A stretch of 64,000 nucleotides of DNA from Antedon mediterranea (taxonomy: Eukaryota > Echinodermata > Crinoidea > Comatulida > Antedonidae): positions 5,247,001 to 5,311,000 of the forward strand of contig NC_092680.1 of NCBI RefSeq assembly GCF_964355755.1, written 5' to 3'. Both the position numbers and the translations under genes were made by a program. Of the stretch, positions 12,151 to 26,300 are shown piece after piece. The stretch's first letter is position 1, and each line of letters starts with the position of its first letter. The notes under the pieces were generated by a model. It was not told the DNA's origin. It saw nothing but the letters and a program-made list of their open reading frames with translations, and ran no database searches.

Positions 12151-12754
12151 TGGCTCTTGTAAAATAAAAAGGTATAGGCCTAGGCCTATTTCACTCCCTA
12201 ATACTAAGTACAGATTACTAGAATACGCCCTATAGTTTATATAAATTTAAAAACTAAAAGTTCAAGAGTACTTTTCTTAGCCCCATTCGTTGCTGTCGAG
12301 ACCAGAGCACTGTTTTGTAAGAGTTACAGCAATCCTGTACGCCACGAGGCAAGGTCATCACACTTCATTTATCTAGAAGTGAGCACTTCAAAAACTCTTA
12401 GCATATACTCACTCCTACTCACTGGAATCCCTTAAATACAATACGTCCCATTTGTATTGACATTTTTTTTAATTGTTTAACTGATAATTTGTTATTAATT
12501 GTATAAATATTTATTTGAACTGTTAGACGTGACTTGAAGAAGTCCTTCCAAGAAATAAACCTATATTCACATCTGTCAATTGAAAGTTGAAACATCGGTT
12601 GATTTTACGGCACATCTTTTTTTCTTCATATTCTGCACGTGGACATAATATTCGGGTCCCTAACTGATCAGATACTCCTAATTTTCCTCTTTTTTCGTCT
12701 TCGAAGGCAATGAGTCTCTTAGTGGCGTAATGGCTATGAGCACTCACTGGCTAA

Positions 12755-12890
12755 ACCCGAGGCCCCGGAACCTTGGGGCCCCAGAGCAGTACCCAGAGGT
12801 TAAAACAGGTATTGAAATAAGTCGAAAAGACTAAGGGATTTAGGGTTCCTAAACCAAGGGCCTCTCGTCACGCCGCTGAATCTCTCGATA
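12755..12890. repeat. GC-rich hairpin-containing fragment, possible transposon relic
   Basis: GAGGCCCCGGAACCTTGGGGCCCC forms a short GGCCCC/GGGGCC stem. It stands out from its AT-rich surroundings, and the following sequence lacks a reading frame. Its style recalls DNA-transposon remnants, but I cannot assign a family. Confidence 0.3.
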
Positions 12891-12992
12891 ATATTCCATT
12901 CATAATAATGAGAAGAAAGATACAGAGGTGCAAGTTCAATATCTATATTTTACTTTTGAGTATTTCTATATAAAGATAGACTAGCCATAGTA

Positions 12993-13150
12993 TGTCTGTC
13001 TACACTCTATCAAACAAGTTTGAAAAAAAGTGTGATGTACCCTAATATGGTAGTGATATGTTTAAATATGGTAGTGATATGACATCATCATGTTCATTAT
13101 AGGCACATCACATTTTTTGTCACATAAAGTTTGATAGTATAGACAAGGCT
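12993..13150 (-). mobile_element. Foldback MITE copy E with internal duplication
   Basis: A complete copy with the left arm of the 'AAGTTTG' type and the right arm of the 'TCACATAAAGTTTG' type. The central words AATATGGTAGTGATATG occur twice in tandem, making this copy longer than the others. Confidence 0.85.
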
Positions 13151-13848
13151 TTTTAGGCATAGTCATGAATAGCAGGTTAATACATTTTTTCATCTCCCTG
13201 GTTGAAGGAAGGGGAACGAGAATATGAATGTTGCATTATACAACGCCTCGAACAATCAATTTTATTGAAGATATTCCTTTTAGAAATGCGACTAATGATA
13301 TTGTTTTGACATGTATGATTTAAAAACTACAATACCGCGTTTCTGTGTTAATTGTTGCCGAGAAACACACTAATTGCCATAACAACGTAACAAAGAGATG
13401 CCGATCTCTTATCAGTTGCTGTGAGAACAGATGTAGAAAGTGTGATTTACAACATGGATCAATTTGATGCAAAACAAGATAAATGTTGATACACGTTTTG
13501 ATAAATGTTACGTTTGTGTGTTTTACATGTGTAAACAGAGATCATGGTTTTAGATATCCAAAAGAATTTTAATAGGATGGATATTTTTTATAAGCAAGAA
13601 GATGTCGTCAAAGCGGGGAGATCAAATATCGTAATTAAATGTGGTCCGCAACTGTAATCGAATGTCACTTATAAATTACAGCCTTTTTGCAATTCTAAGA
13701 TTATTCCATATATTTATACTAAAATACATGTATGAAAAAGCGTATTCAACAGTATAATAAAAGGAAGTAAACCAATATAAAAAAATTCCCACTAGCCATA
13801 ACTCAATGTAAGCGCAACGTAATTCGACAATAATTGATATAATAATAC

Positions 13849-14157
13849 CACATTTATATAGCGCCCTTTTCATGAGTAATCATGCTCAAAGGCGCTTTAC
13901 AAGCATTATTACCCCAGTATTTTTTTGGGATCAAACACGTATGGAAACATACTCCCATAATGCAGCCGGTAACCAGCGCAAAGTTGTGTCTAGATCTAAC
14001 TGGGTACCCATTTATACACCTGGGTGGAGAGAGGCAACGTAAGTAAAGTATCTTGCCTGCGGATACAAGCAATGCGGCGAGAGTTGGATTCGAACCTAGG
14101 TCTGACGATCGGTAGTCCAACGTCCAACAGCACACACTGCGTCACATTCGAGCTGCC
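13849..14157 (-). mobile_element. tRNA-derived SINE (minus strand)
   Basis: Read on the minus strand, a tRNA-like head holds a B box (GGTTCGAATCC) near 14090-14100. It is followed by a conserved-looking middle (GGCAAGATACTTTACTTACG, CACCCAGGTGTATAAATGGG) and an end CTTGTAAAGCGCCTTTGAGC...GCGCTATATAAATG. This architecture is common in marine invertebrate SINEs. Confidence 0.75.
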
Positions 14158-17100
14158 GCTTGTCATCAGTTAAATCGCTGCGCCCCGGCCCTAGGTGTGA
14201 ACCAGGCTTTAACAGCATCTGGGTATAGATTAAGATACCATAAACTGGTGGTCAATAGTTGTGGAAAGCAAAATGTAATGTTTTGGCGAAAATACATATT
14301 TTTATATAGGCCTAAACTATTTGCCCCAAGTCTTTATTTTTTGTCTTTTTTATTTCGATAAAACGCCATATGTGCCAAAATATTATGTACCAATATTAAG
14401 TCAAAACTCCGTCTGGAATCCAGACTAATTTTAATATTATTTCAGACTAAACATTGATATTTGTTTGCATACTCATTGGGGTAGAGTATAGATAGTAAAG
14501 TACAGACCAATGCTAAGGCCCAGAAGGACATCCGAAAACATTGGAATCGTTTATTAAGCCAGTGACGTCATGATGAATCTCCGCGCGCTTAATTAATCTA
14601 TACAGATCAGTAAGAACAATATTGCATCATTAGGAATTACTTCATTGGGATTACGTAACAGATTCTATCTTTGCTCTTGATTATGATTATTCCGTTGAGA
14701 AAAAAAAGCATGAGAAAATGTCTTTGTGATTTGAAATCTTATGTCCCTTCTTCTTCTACGCAAAGTGGGCCTGTGTGCTTTTGATAAAAAGGGTTTAGCG
14801 GATCTGAAGGAAGAGTATTGGGCGTATCTCTTTTTATTCTTTGCGTATTATCCGTATTTTATAAGATGTAGATATAAATGTATTAAAAGACACCTACAGC
14901 ACTACAAACAATAGCACTTAAAATTTTGTCCTTTTGATGAAATTGAATAGCGCCACCTTTCATTCGCTTTACATTAGGCTTTCAACAATTTTTACCGTCC
15001 GAATTTTGTCTACCATGTTGTTTGTTGTGTTGTTGAAAAAAATAACTTTTTACCACATAATTAGTCTATACTGTAGTAGGCCTATATAGGAAATACAAAT
15101 AGGCCTAAACTTCGATTCTCCATGATTTGTATCACGAACAACGGCCTATGTGATTGAATCGACATTAATTAGTTAAAAATAATGATTCTGATGATTTATT
15201 TGTAGTTTGACCTTCTCTGAAAGTTGAACACGCTTCTCTAATTAGCAAATTTTTTCTGTCAAATTAAAGGAATATTGACAAGACGAAAAAGATTATACCT
15301 CATGGGCCGAGTGAGACACTTTTAGGCGCCAGGTGCAACCCGTGCGCTTCGTAATACTAATAATTAGTGGTTATCACTTCTTAAAAATGTTTAGAGATCG
15401 TCTGCAAACGCACGTGTTCCCAGCGTCCAGTTGCACACTTCACGCGTCATTGCACATATTGGCGCTAGCTCAAGGATCATAATAGCTCCACATTCCAGAA
15501 CCTGTGGTTTCTAATAAGGCGCTAATCTACCACACGTGGGTAATCAAACCTAAATAATATTTGATTGATTTGACACTGTCACTGTATATGGTAACAGTTA
15601 TTTTACTACTGTAGGTCTAGTGATATGACGCTTACAAGGCTTGTTTGGGGTTTTCTGCATATTGATGTCCTAAATAGCCAACTGGACAAAACATGTGCTG
15701 TGTGGTAGGCCTACAGAATTCCGAATGTGTTTTTAATAAAAAAAAAAAAGAATTTAGGACCTTTCTAATGAATCACCACATTCCTCTTCCGTACCTGGGG
15801 TAACAATATACAAAACAATTTGGATATGAGTTATTATGTTTCTTTACTGTGTTTTCTGAACATTCTTTTGTTAGCCATGTAACTTGATGTAAAAATATGT
15901 AGAATGAGTCATGCTTCTCACGAGAACATTAAATCATAACATGAAAATGGAAAGTTTAAATAAAGTTATAAAAGATCAAGTCTCATGTTAGAGGTCCTTT
16001 ATTTGTCTCGATAGACCTACGGTATTAAATTAGGTATTAAGTATTAGGCCTAGGCTTGGATTGTTCAGTTGATAGGTCTGTAAGTTTTGCCTTGATAGAA
16101 TGGGTATTAAGCCGTTGGATTTTGTGGACAGGTATATCGAAAAGGTAAAATTACTAGGCCTAAGTTACATTTTGTTTGATATCAACAGAGGTAAATTATT
16201 CCAACACTTGAATTTAGGCTCCCAGCATTCATTAGGCCTTATTGAAATGTAAATAATACACGAGTTTCTGTTCATCAAAGAAAAAGATGACTGTAAACAA
16301 ATGATCAAAGAAATTGACCGACAACAGGTGAACTTGGCAGCCAAGTAAGTCAACACACCTATAGAACGTAAGTTGTTGATGTACAACACTTAAAAACCCG
16401 AACAATGATAAAAGAACCGGATCGAAACACCTGCAGTTGTGACTTAAGGTTTGCTGTGCTAATAACATTATTTAGACCCTTTACTTTGGGATATGACGAA
16501 TCGAATAGGCCTGTCTTTCCACATTGTTAGTAATTTCATGCTCTTTTTTCATTGCCTGACAAGTGACAGTGATCCATGAATTATACGCACATTCTACAAA
16601 ACCAAAAATACACAAATCAATTTTTTAATTAAATTCTCATGACATTAATTAAATACTGGCTCCCCACTAAAAATGGGTGCAGTTTTGGAGGAAAAAAAAT
16701 TCTGAGAATTTCAAATACTTCTGGTTACTGGTTACTGACCGTTGGGCTTACGGACGAACGGAGCCAGTGCCCCGAGACCTACGGGTGAGTCTCGAAAAGT
16801 GAGTCGCCAACGGCAACTAAACGATAATTATCAACTTTTATGCTATACCTGTCTATCGAAGCGATCAAATACATACAGAGAATTGCATTGTTGTGGGTTT
16901 ATTTGTAAACACATCACCAGCCTGAACACCTGTGTGTAGATATAAGCCAGTAAATGTCAATGAACTGGGTCGAGGTTTTAATACCTTACTCACGTTCCAA
17001 ATTATTGATATGCTTATTAATGTTATATATAATAAATATAAAACTATGCTATGTATGTCTTTAGGTACCATTTATTATTTTAATTTAATCCACGGTACAG

Positions 17101-20100
17101 CATTCATCCATAGGGCCTAATAAGAAATAAATAAAAATGTTATAAATTAAATATTAATTGCAGAAAAACACGAGCAAGAGATTATAGCCTAATATAAAGT
17201 TTATATTTTAATATAGTATTATACAGTATTGAAATGTTTATAAAATTTCTAAAGAAAGAATTACTTTAAAATTGGAATATATCCGTACAATATATACAGT
17301 ACCGGTAACATATTTTTTAATTAGAAAAAAAGACTTCTAAAGGAACAAAACCATATCATTGTAAAAGATTCAAAATATCAGAAACAAACTCGAAGATGGT
17401 CTTAAGATAATAATAGTAAGGTTTATGTAAATAACTGTTGAATTTTATGATATTTAATTAAAATTAATTAATAAACAGACACATATATATATACCTTGTC
17501 GTAGGCCCAATATTTAATGCTAGTTAGGTACCGTAACTTAGGATAAAATAAGTTAAAGATATTTTAACGTCTATTAAGTTTGTCAAAAATCTGCAACATA
17601 AACATGTTTTTAGTTAAGAATTTTGAAACATCTTCACTAAATGGGAGAAAATTCTATTTAGTATGATTTTCCGTTTTTGTATTTGTTTTTTATTCTGAAA
17701 TAAAGTTATCAATCAATACAGTATACCAACAAATGCTTCTTTTGAAAGCAGACAAAATAACTACATCAAAATGACTGCAATGACAGGGTGAATTTTAGAA
17801 TAAAATATTCTTTTTGTCAAGAATCGAATGCCAATCTTTCAAAATGTTCTTTTGCAGAAGTTTCAGTCAAATCAAACTACCGGTGGCTAGGCTATAGGCA
17901 TATCTTAACGTAACCTGACAAAAAGGTAGGCCTTTGCAGTAGTTAGTTTTTCCAACATTTTTAATATTAAAAAAATAAAATTGGGTCATACAGTAAATTC
18001 AACAATACAATATGTTCCCAAGAGAAAAACTGTTACGGAATGTCAAAAGGTTTAATGAACTTCCCCATTTTTTATAAGCCATAATGTTAACACTGAATTT
18101 TAAAACTTGCACCTGCCGGAGAAAAATTCGATTAAATAGCATTACACTATTTTCTTAATTTTCCCAGGATAGTTTAACTGCAGTCTATTATATAGTGAGT
18201 ATATTTGTAAAATATAACAAAAGATTGTAGTGTTAGCGAATACCAGAAGTGTAGTGATTTAGCTAACTCGTTCATTGTATACCACTAGTTTGCAGTTATC
18301 CCGTACAGGTCGCTGGTCGTACGGTATGCGATAACAGGTTTAAGACACAAGACTCGTTTCCTATATTCTTTTCATAAATGTGTTTATGTTTTTGCATAAT
18401 TAAACAACAGGTATCTCAACGGTTCTTAACGGTTCTTTGTACTCGAAACAATTCAAAAATTTGAAATCAAATTTGATATCACCGTAAAGAACGAAAATGA
18501 ACCGTTTCATTACAATATAAGCTGAAGTGAGTTTTCTTCAAAACCACAGTTGAGTTTTATTAAAAAATTAAAAACCATCACAATCTTTTCAAGAATAAAT
18601 TTGATTTACAAAATACGTTTATAAATTGTAGGTTAGAATATCTATTTCAAGTGTAATATTAATAGTTAGGCTTGTTTAATTCCATAAATGTAGTGCTTGA
18701 CGCTTTTATTTCGTTCCTTTCCATCACTTCTAAAGAGAAAACCAAACTCTCTCCTCTACTGAGGATTTTTCACTGATTATTTTTAAGTTCCTTCAGTGTT
18801 TATTGCAGTTTCGTCCATTATATTATTATCGTTGCGCCATAGTTTAGCCAAATTTAAGCCAGAAACAGTGGTGCTTCTCCTTCTTCTTCCCTTTTTATTA
18901 GAATATATCCTATTTTGTTTCTTTTTCTTCCCAACTTTGTTGTTACTTTTTTCTGGGAGCCTAGCCTTAAAATGTTAGGGCCTATACTTATATAGGTTTC
19001 CCTCCACATAATATTATCATGAATAATACCACCAAACATTAAGATGACTATTATAGCGAGGCATTTAATAAAAAGGCAAACTGCCTTAAAATGTAAATGT
19101 GACATGTTTCGAGAAACTATTCTCATCATCAGAACAGTAAACAACGCCTAGAGTGCTTATATACCAATAGGACATAACATTATGTTTTCATTAATTATTG
19201 TCTAACGTGTTTATATAGTGGAGAATATTTATTGAATATTGAATAAACGAATTGAACTGAATTGAATAGATAGCCTACCATTTTGATTTTTACAATTTTT
19301 AGCGCTTGGATTCTGAAGCTGACGGCGGTTTTTTTTTTAAAGAACAAAATAGTATATACTCCAAATCATAATTATCTTTTTAAAGGCGGATGCCTTCGGT
19401 ATTCCCTTTGAAATTGGATTGAATCGTAGTCAATTAAAAGTTAACCACTTTTGTGAGGGCGCTTTTTTATCTCATTATACTTAATAAAACAAATTGAAAA
19501 CACAAGTAATTAAATTCTCAGTAGCTTAGTACCAATAACCTTCATATTGCGGTATCGATTGTATATATAGATAGGGTATTTTTTCAAAGTTGATATTCAG
19601 GGCTATTCTTAATGGGGGCGTTTAATCACCTTCCTCGAGGTATTGTGTAACCACAATCTTCGCTGATCTCCATTGTTTGTTTATAACGACACCGGAGCGA
19701 AACGTATTGTTATCCAGTTACTTGGTCTGAACACGTGTATGTACTCTCTTTACTCAAGAATCCACAGGTATTGTAAACTCCACTCGACGGCGCCAGTTGT
19801 CTGGCCCAACATACGGGGGAACAATGGACTAACATAGCGATACCCAACTAAGATAAACCCAATTGGCATTCTTTACTGGTAGGAGTGACAGAATTTGTCT
19901 ACATGTTTCTACAACACGTCTGTATGGTTTCTTCAACACCTGGGACGTCTGAAGAAATGACCAAATTCCTAGAAGATTCTTCAAAAAGCAATTGTTTTAG
20001 TGACGTATTGTTAACACTTGTTAATAAAATCGTATGGTAATGGTGACACATTTTTGGCACCAATATTATCCAATAGATGTTATTACATACTTACTTTTGA

Positions 20101-23100
20101 CCTGTCGGTTTTAAATCCAATTGTTCTTTTCTTTCTTAAATTATTTAAATATAAAAATTTAAAATTTGGCCAAAGCATCTAACTTTAGCTATTGCGATGT
20201 ACGAAACATAATGATTAGTAGGCCTATGTCTTGTTGACAAACACAGCTTGTAATAGGCCTACGATCACGTTCATGCATTTTCGATGTAAAAAGTGAAAGA
20301 TTCTTTCAACAACTTTCTTAATAAATATAGGCCTACGACCGTTTATAAAATAATAATAAAATAAATATTAAAATATAAAATAGCTGTTTATTGTTGAGTT
20401 TATAAAAAAGTGGCTTCACCGTTTAATTATCGGAAGGTGAACAAAATTGATTATTGACCTTATGCCCAGTTTGTGAATTTAATTTTAGAAATACAATGCC
20501 ATGCAGATCAACAGCCTACCACCATATAACACACAAGCAGCGCTTGCATTAACGCTATAAAAGTACGGAAGACAAAAAAAACAGCATACAAAATGAGCAT
20601 ACAGAAAAAAATGTTATTCTTGGAGACTGAAGGCGGGACTGGCTTCTAAGTCTGGACCTATTGATAAAAGTAGACATTTTATCATATACGGTAACATACA
20701 TAATGCTATACTCTAATATATTGGATCCCTACATGCCCATCATGTGTCTTAGCATACCCCAGTTAGAAAACGTATATGTACTTGTCAAAAAATATATTGA
20801 GCAATCGGTAACACATCGACAGATGTTGATAAGGTTATTCCGGTCATATTTTAAATGAAATATAATTAACTTGAGGATATGTTTTACAATTTAGTTTCAA
20901 CAATATCCATAACTAACGAAGCAAACTCTACCCCAGGCCCCATCAGTGAAGATGTATTGTTCGTGGACGATTAAACTAGACCTGTGATTTGTTTCACAGT
21001 TTATGGCTAATTGTAAGTATAAGAACGCTAACTCTTTTCCCTAAAGGCGGACTACAGATTTACTTTTATTATTAATTCTTTATTTCAAGGACTTTTAACA
21101 ATAATTGTAAGAAATATTTAATTTTCTCACAGTCGTTGCAATGTACTTATTATCTAATGAGGAACAACATTAAAATATGTACTGTATATAATAATTAATA
21201 TAATTCGACAGATTTAAAATGCGCATTTATATTCCCGAATTAGTTCAAGATATTTATCATTATACAAATTAAGCATAGGCCTATGCATGGTAGTGTTCAA
21301 ATAGGTATTATTTATTAATAATATTTAATAAATTATATTACTTAATATATTATTTAGTGAATTTTCGTTTCAAGATGAAAGACGAATGTTTGTTATCGCA
21401 CTTTAATCGTCCTACCTGTCGGAATTTGTAAAAACTGTATAAATAAATAAATATAAATAACTGAGCTGTTGAATTTATAATAATCACTATAGCTATGTAT
21501 TTTACAATTAGCTTGTTGTTTTACAAACACCAAATGTATGTGACCATCCTCGACAGCAGTTACAATTTCAACGGGTTTGAAAGAAGTGCGCCAACGTTAT
21601 TACAAAGTGCGATTATCAAACGTTAAAAAATCTACCAAAATATACATTGTTATACGCATACACAGGTTCATATTTAATAAATTAACGTCCCGAAACAATA
21701 TATTTCTATTGAGATCATGTACATGGCGATGTCCTTTGAACAAATAAAAACAATATGGTTGGGCTTTAGAACTTCTTTAATATCTCACTCGACGACTTCA
21801 ATTACAAATAGCGTGAGAGCATGTTTCCCGTATCACAAACATGACATTTGTAATTATTTTAATATGCGTAGTTATCATAAATAGGTCTAGTAAGTGCAAT
21901 TTTTTTATAAATGGAAAATAGCTATTTAATCACTACACAATACCAAGAATGCTTCTATTGTGACAGATAAGTTGTTAGAGTTACCATGGCAACATATATG
22001 ACTCTTATACGGACAAGGAACCTCCTAAGATATAGGAGGGTGGTAGATGACGTCATAAACATCTAAAAATAAGCATACATCTGTGATTTTGACGTCACAA
22101 AAAATATTTAAGAGTACTTAAAAAAACCATAAATAATCATATGGCGATTACTTCAGGTATTCAATTAATAATAGATCGCGTGTTGCATGATGGTACTTAT
22201 TTCGACTGAAGCTGAAAGTCAAGAGAAAACGACGCCAAGTCTGATTTGAGTGAATACATCTTGAAAGCAATATAAACCCCTTTAAGCTGACTGATTTACT
22301 TGAATCTATATCCACATGCGTGGGTTATATTTTTAAAATATGATGTATCATGATAATTTATATAACCAATTCTCAAGGCTGTACTAACTATCGTTATGAT
22401 TACGTCATCAATTAACCTTATACTTTTATATATTACAACGAACATACGAAATAGCCTTCCAAAATACCGTTATATATAATCAATGTATTATTATAATAAT
22501 ATTATTTGGCCTGAAATATGTGCAGACCTATTTTCCTGGGACTCAGATGCTCTCCTCACTTAGTCAAGTGATCACGTGAGCCTGTGAGTATTTGATTATA
22601 CATCTATTCTATAATCTTATGTATAGACTGTTTGATTAGTATTGAAAATCATTATTTAAATCAATGGCCTAAAGTGAAAACATAATAGGCCTATTTGACA
22701 TTACAGTAGGCCTACATTTATAAACGTTTTTCCAGTAGGCCTATAGCCAAGCTTAGTAATAAAAAAAAAAGACGGTCCATAACTTTTCTAAACTAAAGTT
22801 CTCACCATCATCTTTTTGAGTGTCACGGATTATTAAAAAAGATCTGTATTTTATTTGTACACTAACATGTTTATATCACAGAAGAAAAAAAACATGTTTC
22901 CTTACTTAACCACCTGTTTTACTTTCTTCAAACTTTCTATTAAAATAGAATGAAGAAGTTTTAAAATTATTGAAGGCGAGGTAAACTGGGAAATCTCCTT
23001 CTAAAATATTATCAATTTTAAACACAGTGTGTTTCTCTCGATTATGTTGTCAGTTGCCCGGATGTGGGACTATATATTATTAAAACTGTTTTTATGATTT

Positions 23101-23344
23101 TCTTGGCACTTGCATCTAAACATGTTGTTTTGTTTGATATAGACTCACGCCTTTCGCTTTATAAAATATCTTAACCGTTTATTTTTAACAATCAATTTAA
23201 GAATGGAAAAGATCATCAAATAGAACCCCTCATTTGGGACACCATGTTCAGGGGACACACTTATAAAGTGAACTTGAAGTATAGTACTATAATTATGTTT
23301 AGCACTACGGTCAATCTTTCATAGGGCACTTGCGTGTTAGTTTG

Positions 23345-23357
23345 CCCCCCCCCCCCC
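23345..23357. repeat. C13 homopolymer
   Basis: Thirteen consecutive C residues, followed by AACCCCC. The length is prone to sequencing or assembly error. Confidence 0.9.
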
Positions 23358-26300
23358 AACCCCCACGAAGGTGTTCCTTAATTGGCATTCTAATGTCCAC
23401 GATTCTACCCCATTAAACAGAGGCCATGTAAGCCAAATAATGCAATTAGGACTACAACATTTAAACCGCATTTATTTCAAGTTAAATTCAAATCATTATG
23501 TTGAGGAAAAGTACCTGTTTGTGTACACTACTAGCTACACTTGTCTATGCCTAAACGAAACTAAATTACAAACTTCATAATTATTTATTTCATAATTTGA
23601 TATATCATTCATATCACTTATTGACATTATATAAATGCCACGAAGTGAAAGTTATCCGTTAAAGAACAAGTTTTAGTTTCAAGCATTTTGTTTTTGGATT
23701 ACCGCGTGTACGTGGCTACTTTTGATTTTATATGTTCAAAACAAGAGATCAATATTATAACGTATACCATATATGCCTAGTAACAAAAGTAAGGAAAGAA
23801 AGTGAACAATTTGAACCCCTAAATAAACAAGAACTTTAGGTTCACTTCACGCTTCGGTTAGCAGCACAAATCGTGGGGATCTGTGATTGGTCTAATTCTA
23901 ACTTTATCTGAAATGTCGCGTGCCGTAATTGTCATGGATGAACCGGAACAATAGATTATTTGTAAGCTGCCTACCACTTTCAATACAACAGGCACGCGAC
24001 AAGATTAATGTACCACAAACGGCACGCGAATGGGCTCATCCACATCGTAAGCCCAAACCTCAGTTGCCGTCAGTAATTTTCTTGGATTTTTATACATTCG
24101 TTGGATTTTGATCAACTTTATAATGGAATATATTCAAGTATTGTTTTGTGAAATTTCCTCTTATACGCGAGGACATACTAATTCAAGTTTCAAGCAATTC
24201 CGCATGTACAACAGCTGTTTGAGGCGATCACAGTTTTGTAATATTCCCGTCTTTGTTCAGGGAATTCTTACTTAGGATTTTATATAAAATCTCGGGCACC
24301 TGTTTGAGAATGGCAGTAACCAACAGTGAAGATGAGCACATCTTCGAGAACCGTAATATGCCCGCGTGGGAATCAGACAACAGGAACCTATCCTACCATG
24401 TTATCATCTGCCGGAAAGCATTTTTAATTTCGTCAAGCGGAGTCCATGATTGGGAGTCCTTTCAATTCTGTCATTAATCACGTTCCTAATATTTTAACAT
24501 ATATTGTTTATATCAAGGCTTAAATAAAAATGCGACCTAATTATTTGTAAACATTTATTAAGACGGTCTGAAACGTTTAAGAACTGGCCGACTTCCTCGT
24601 CCGGCCCCGGAATTGAGATAGGTGTAGCTTAATAATTTAATTAATTTTATTTTCTTAATGTCATAACGAAGTCTCATTAGTTAAAGATCTTGGTCTGCGT
24701 GTGACGTCATCAAAAATATGATCACGCTTCTTCTGTGATGTGAATGATGCATTACCTTCGTTCAACAAATCAGTAGCAATTGCATATATTTTAAGAAATA
24801 GGCAGTCAGATAATTATGACCATGAGTTACGTTTGATTAGAGGAGGAAGGATGTTGGATTTTTCCCGTATCCGGGAAACTTTCAAGGACCCCGTATCTAG
24901 ACCATTTGAACTAACGATATTAATTACTTCATTCCATAGATACAAACTAATAATTAAGCAGGGAGGTTATACAAGTTGTACAAGTTTTTAGCAAGTTATG
25001 CCCAAATATTTTAGTCATTATGCCGCACTAAAATGTCAATATAACACTACGCATAGTACTTAAGAAAGTGAAATTAAAACAAATGTTTAGGCCTACTAAA
25101 ATGGGAATTAATTAACAAAATCCTTATAGGCTTGTTAATCAACAAAGCGGCAAATCAGTAAGATATTAACAGTAATAAAGAGACCTGAATTTCAAAGTGT
25201 GAAATAAATTTCGTATATACAGTAGTTAAATGCGTATTGCAGTAACAGGTCATGTCGTTATGCTAATTTGGATATCTGACTGTCATATTAATTCCTGGTG
25301 AAATAAAGAACGAAATAATGAACCAAAATGGCTTTAAATAGTATTATTTGATTTTTATCATTCTTAATATAACTTATACAAAACTTTAAAATAGTGTACA
25401 AAGAAGCTGGGATTTCTGAAAGAAGATTCTTACATTTCAAAACTTGTTCTAACCTTTATTTTCTCTATGTAAAACCGGAACTAGAGGTTTTTTCAGTTCA
25501 TAAGTACTTTTTAGGCGTACAGGTGTTTCTAGATTATGATTTTCCATTGTATGTAGTCATGGGTTTAGGGAAGTCGTTTGGGTAGAACCAAGGTTAATTT
25601 TGTATCCGACCGAATGATTTAAGTTCAATTCAAGTATCTTTTATTGTTTTCACCGTTCGATTCCGCTTGGTTTGTATTTTGTTTTCTAGTATTCACTGAG
25701 TAAACATTTCCACAACAAAGCAAGGTATGTGTCTCTCGATGAACTTCATCACGTCCACAAATAAACCCAAATAAAAGATAGTTCAGAATAAATGTGAATA
25801 TTATAATTATTTTTAGACTTTCATTCAGTCAGGATGCATTCGGCTTCAATTAAGCGGAAACTGCTGAGTACCGATTACATTGAAAACGGATCTTGAATTC
25901 TATCCTTTTTTTTCTGTTTTTCGCTAATTATGATTTCATTATTCATATGTAGCTAACAGTTTCTTAGATAAAACATCAGCTAATTTTAATTTTCGTGAAG
26001 GCCCCTAAATTTCTAAAAATAAAAAATACGTTTAAACTCTTGGTTTGTATAGAACAAGTGTAACCTACTTACTACAATGTCGATGATTGACGTCGGACCA
26101 TCAATCACAACTTTTATAAAATGCATGGAGAAAATAAAATCATTTGCCATTAAGTGGTTTTCAATTCAATGGAAAATATTGACTCTGTTTTATCTTTATA
26201 TTATTCCACTGAACATGTTTTAGAACATGTCTTAAATCGCATAGGCCTATTCGAATAATATACCGTACTGGATTATACCATATTCTTTAGGGGCCTATAT

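Noticed and set aside
13849-14157. Open frame of 93 codons on the minus strand
   Set aside because: It is the body of a SINE with a tRNA-type B box.
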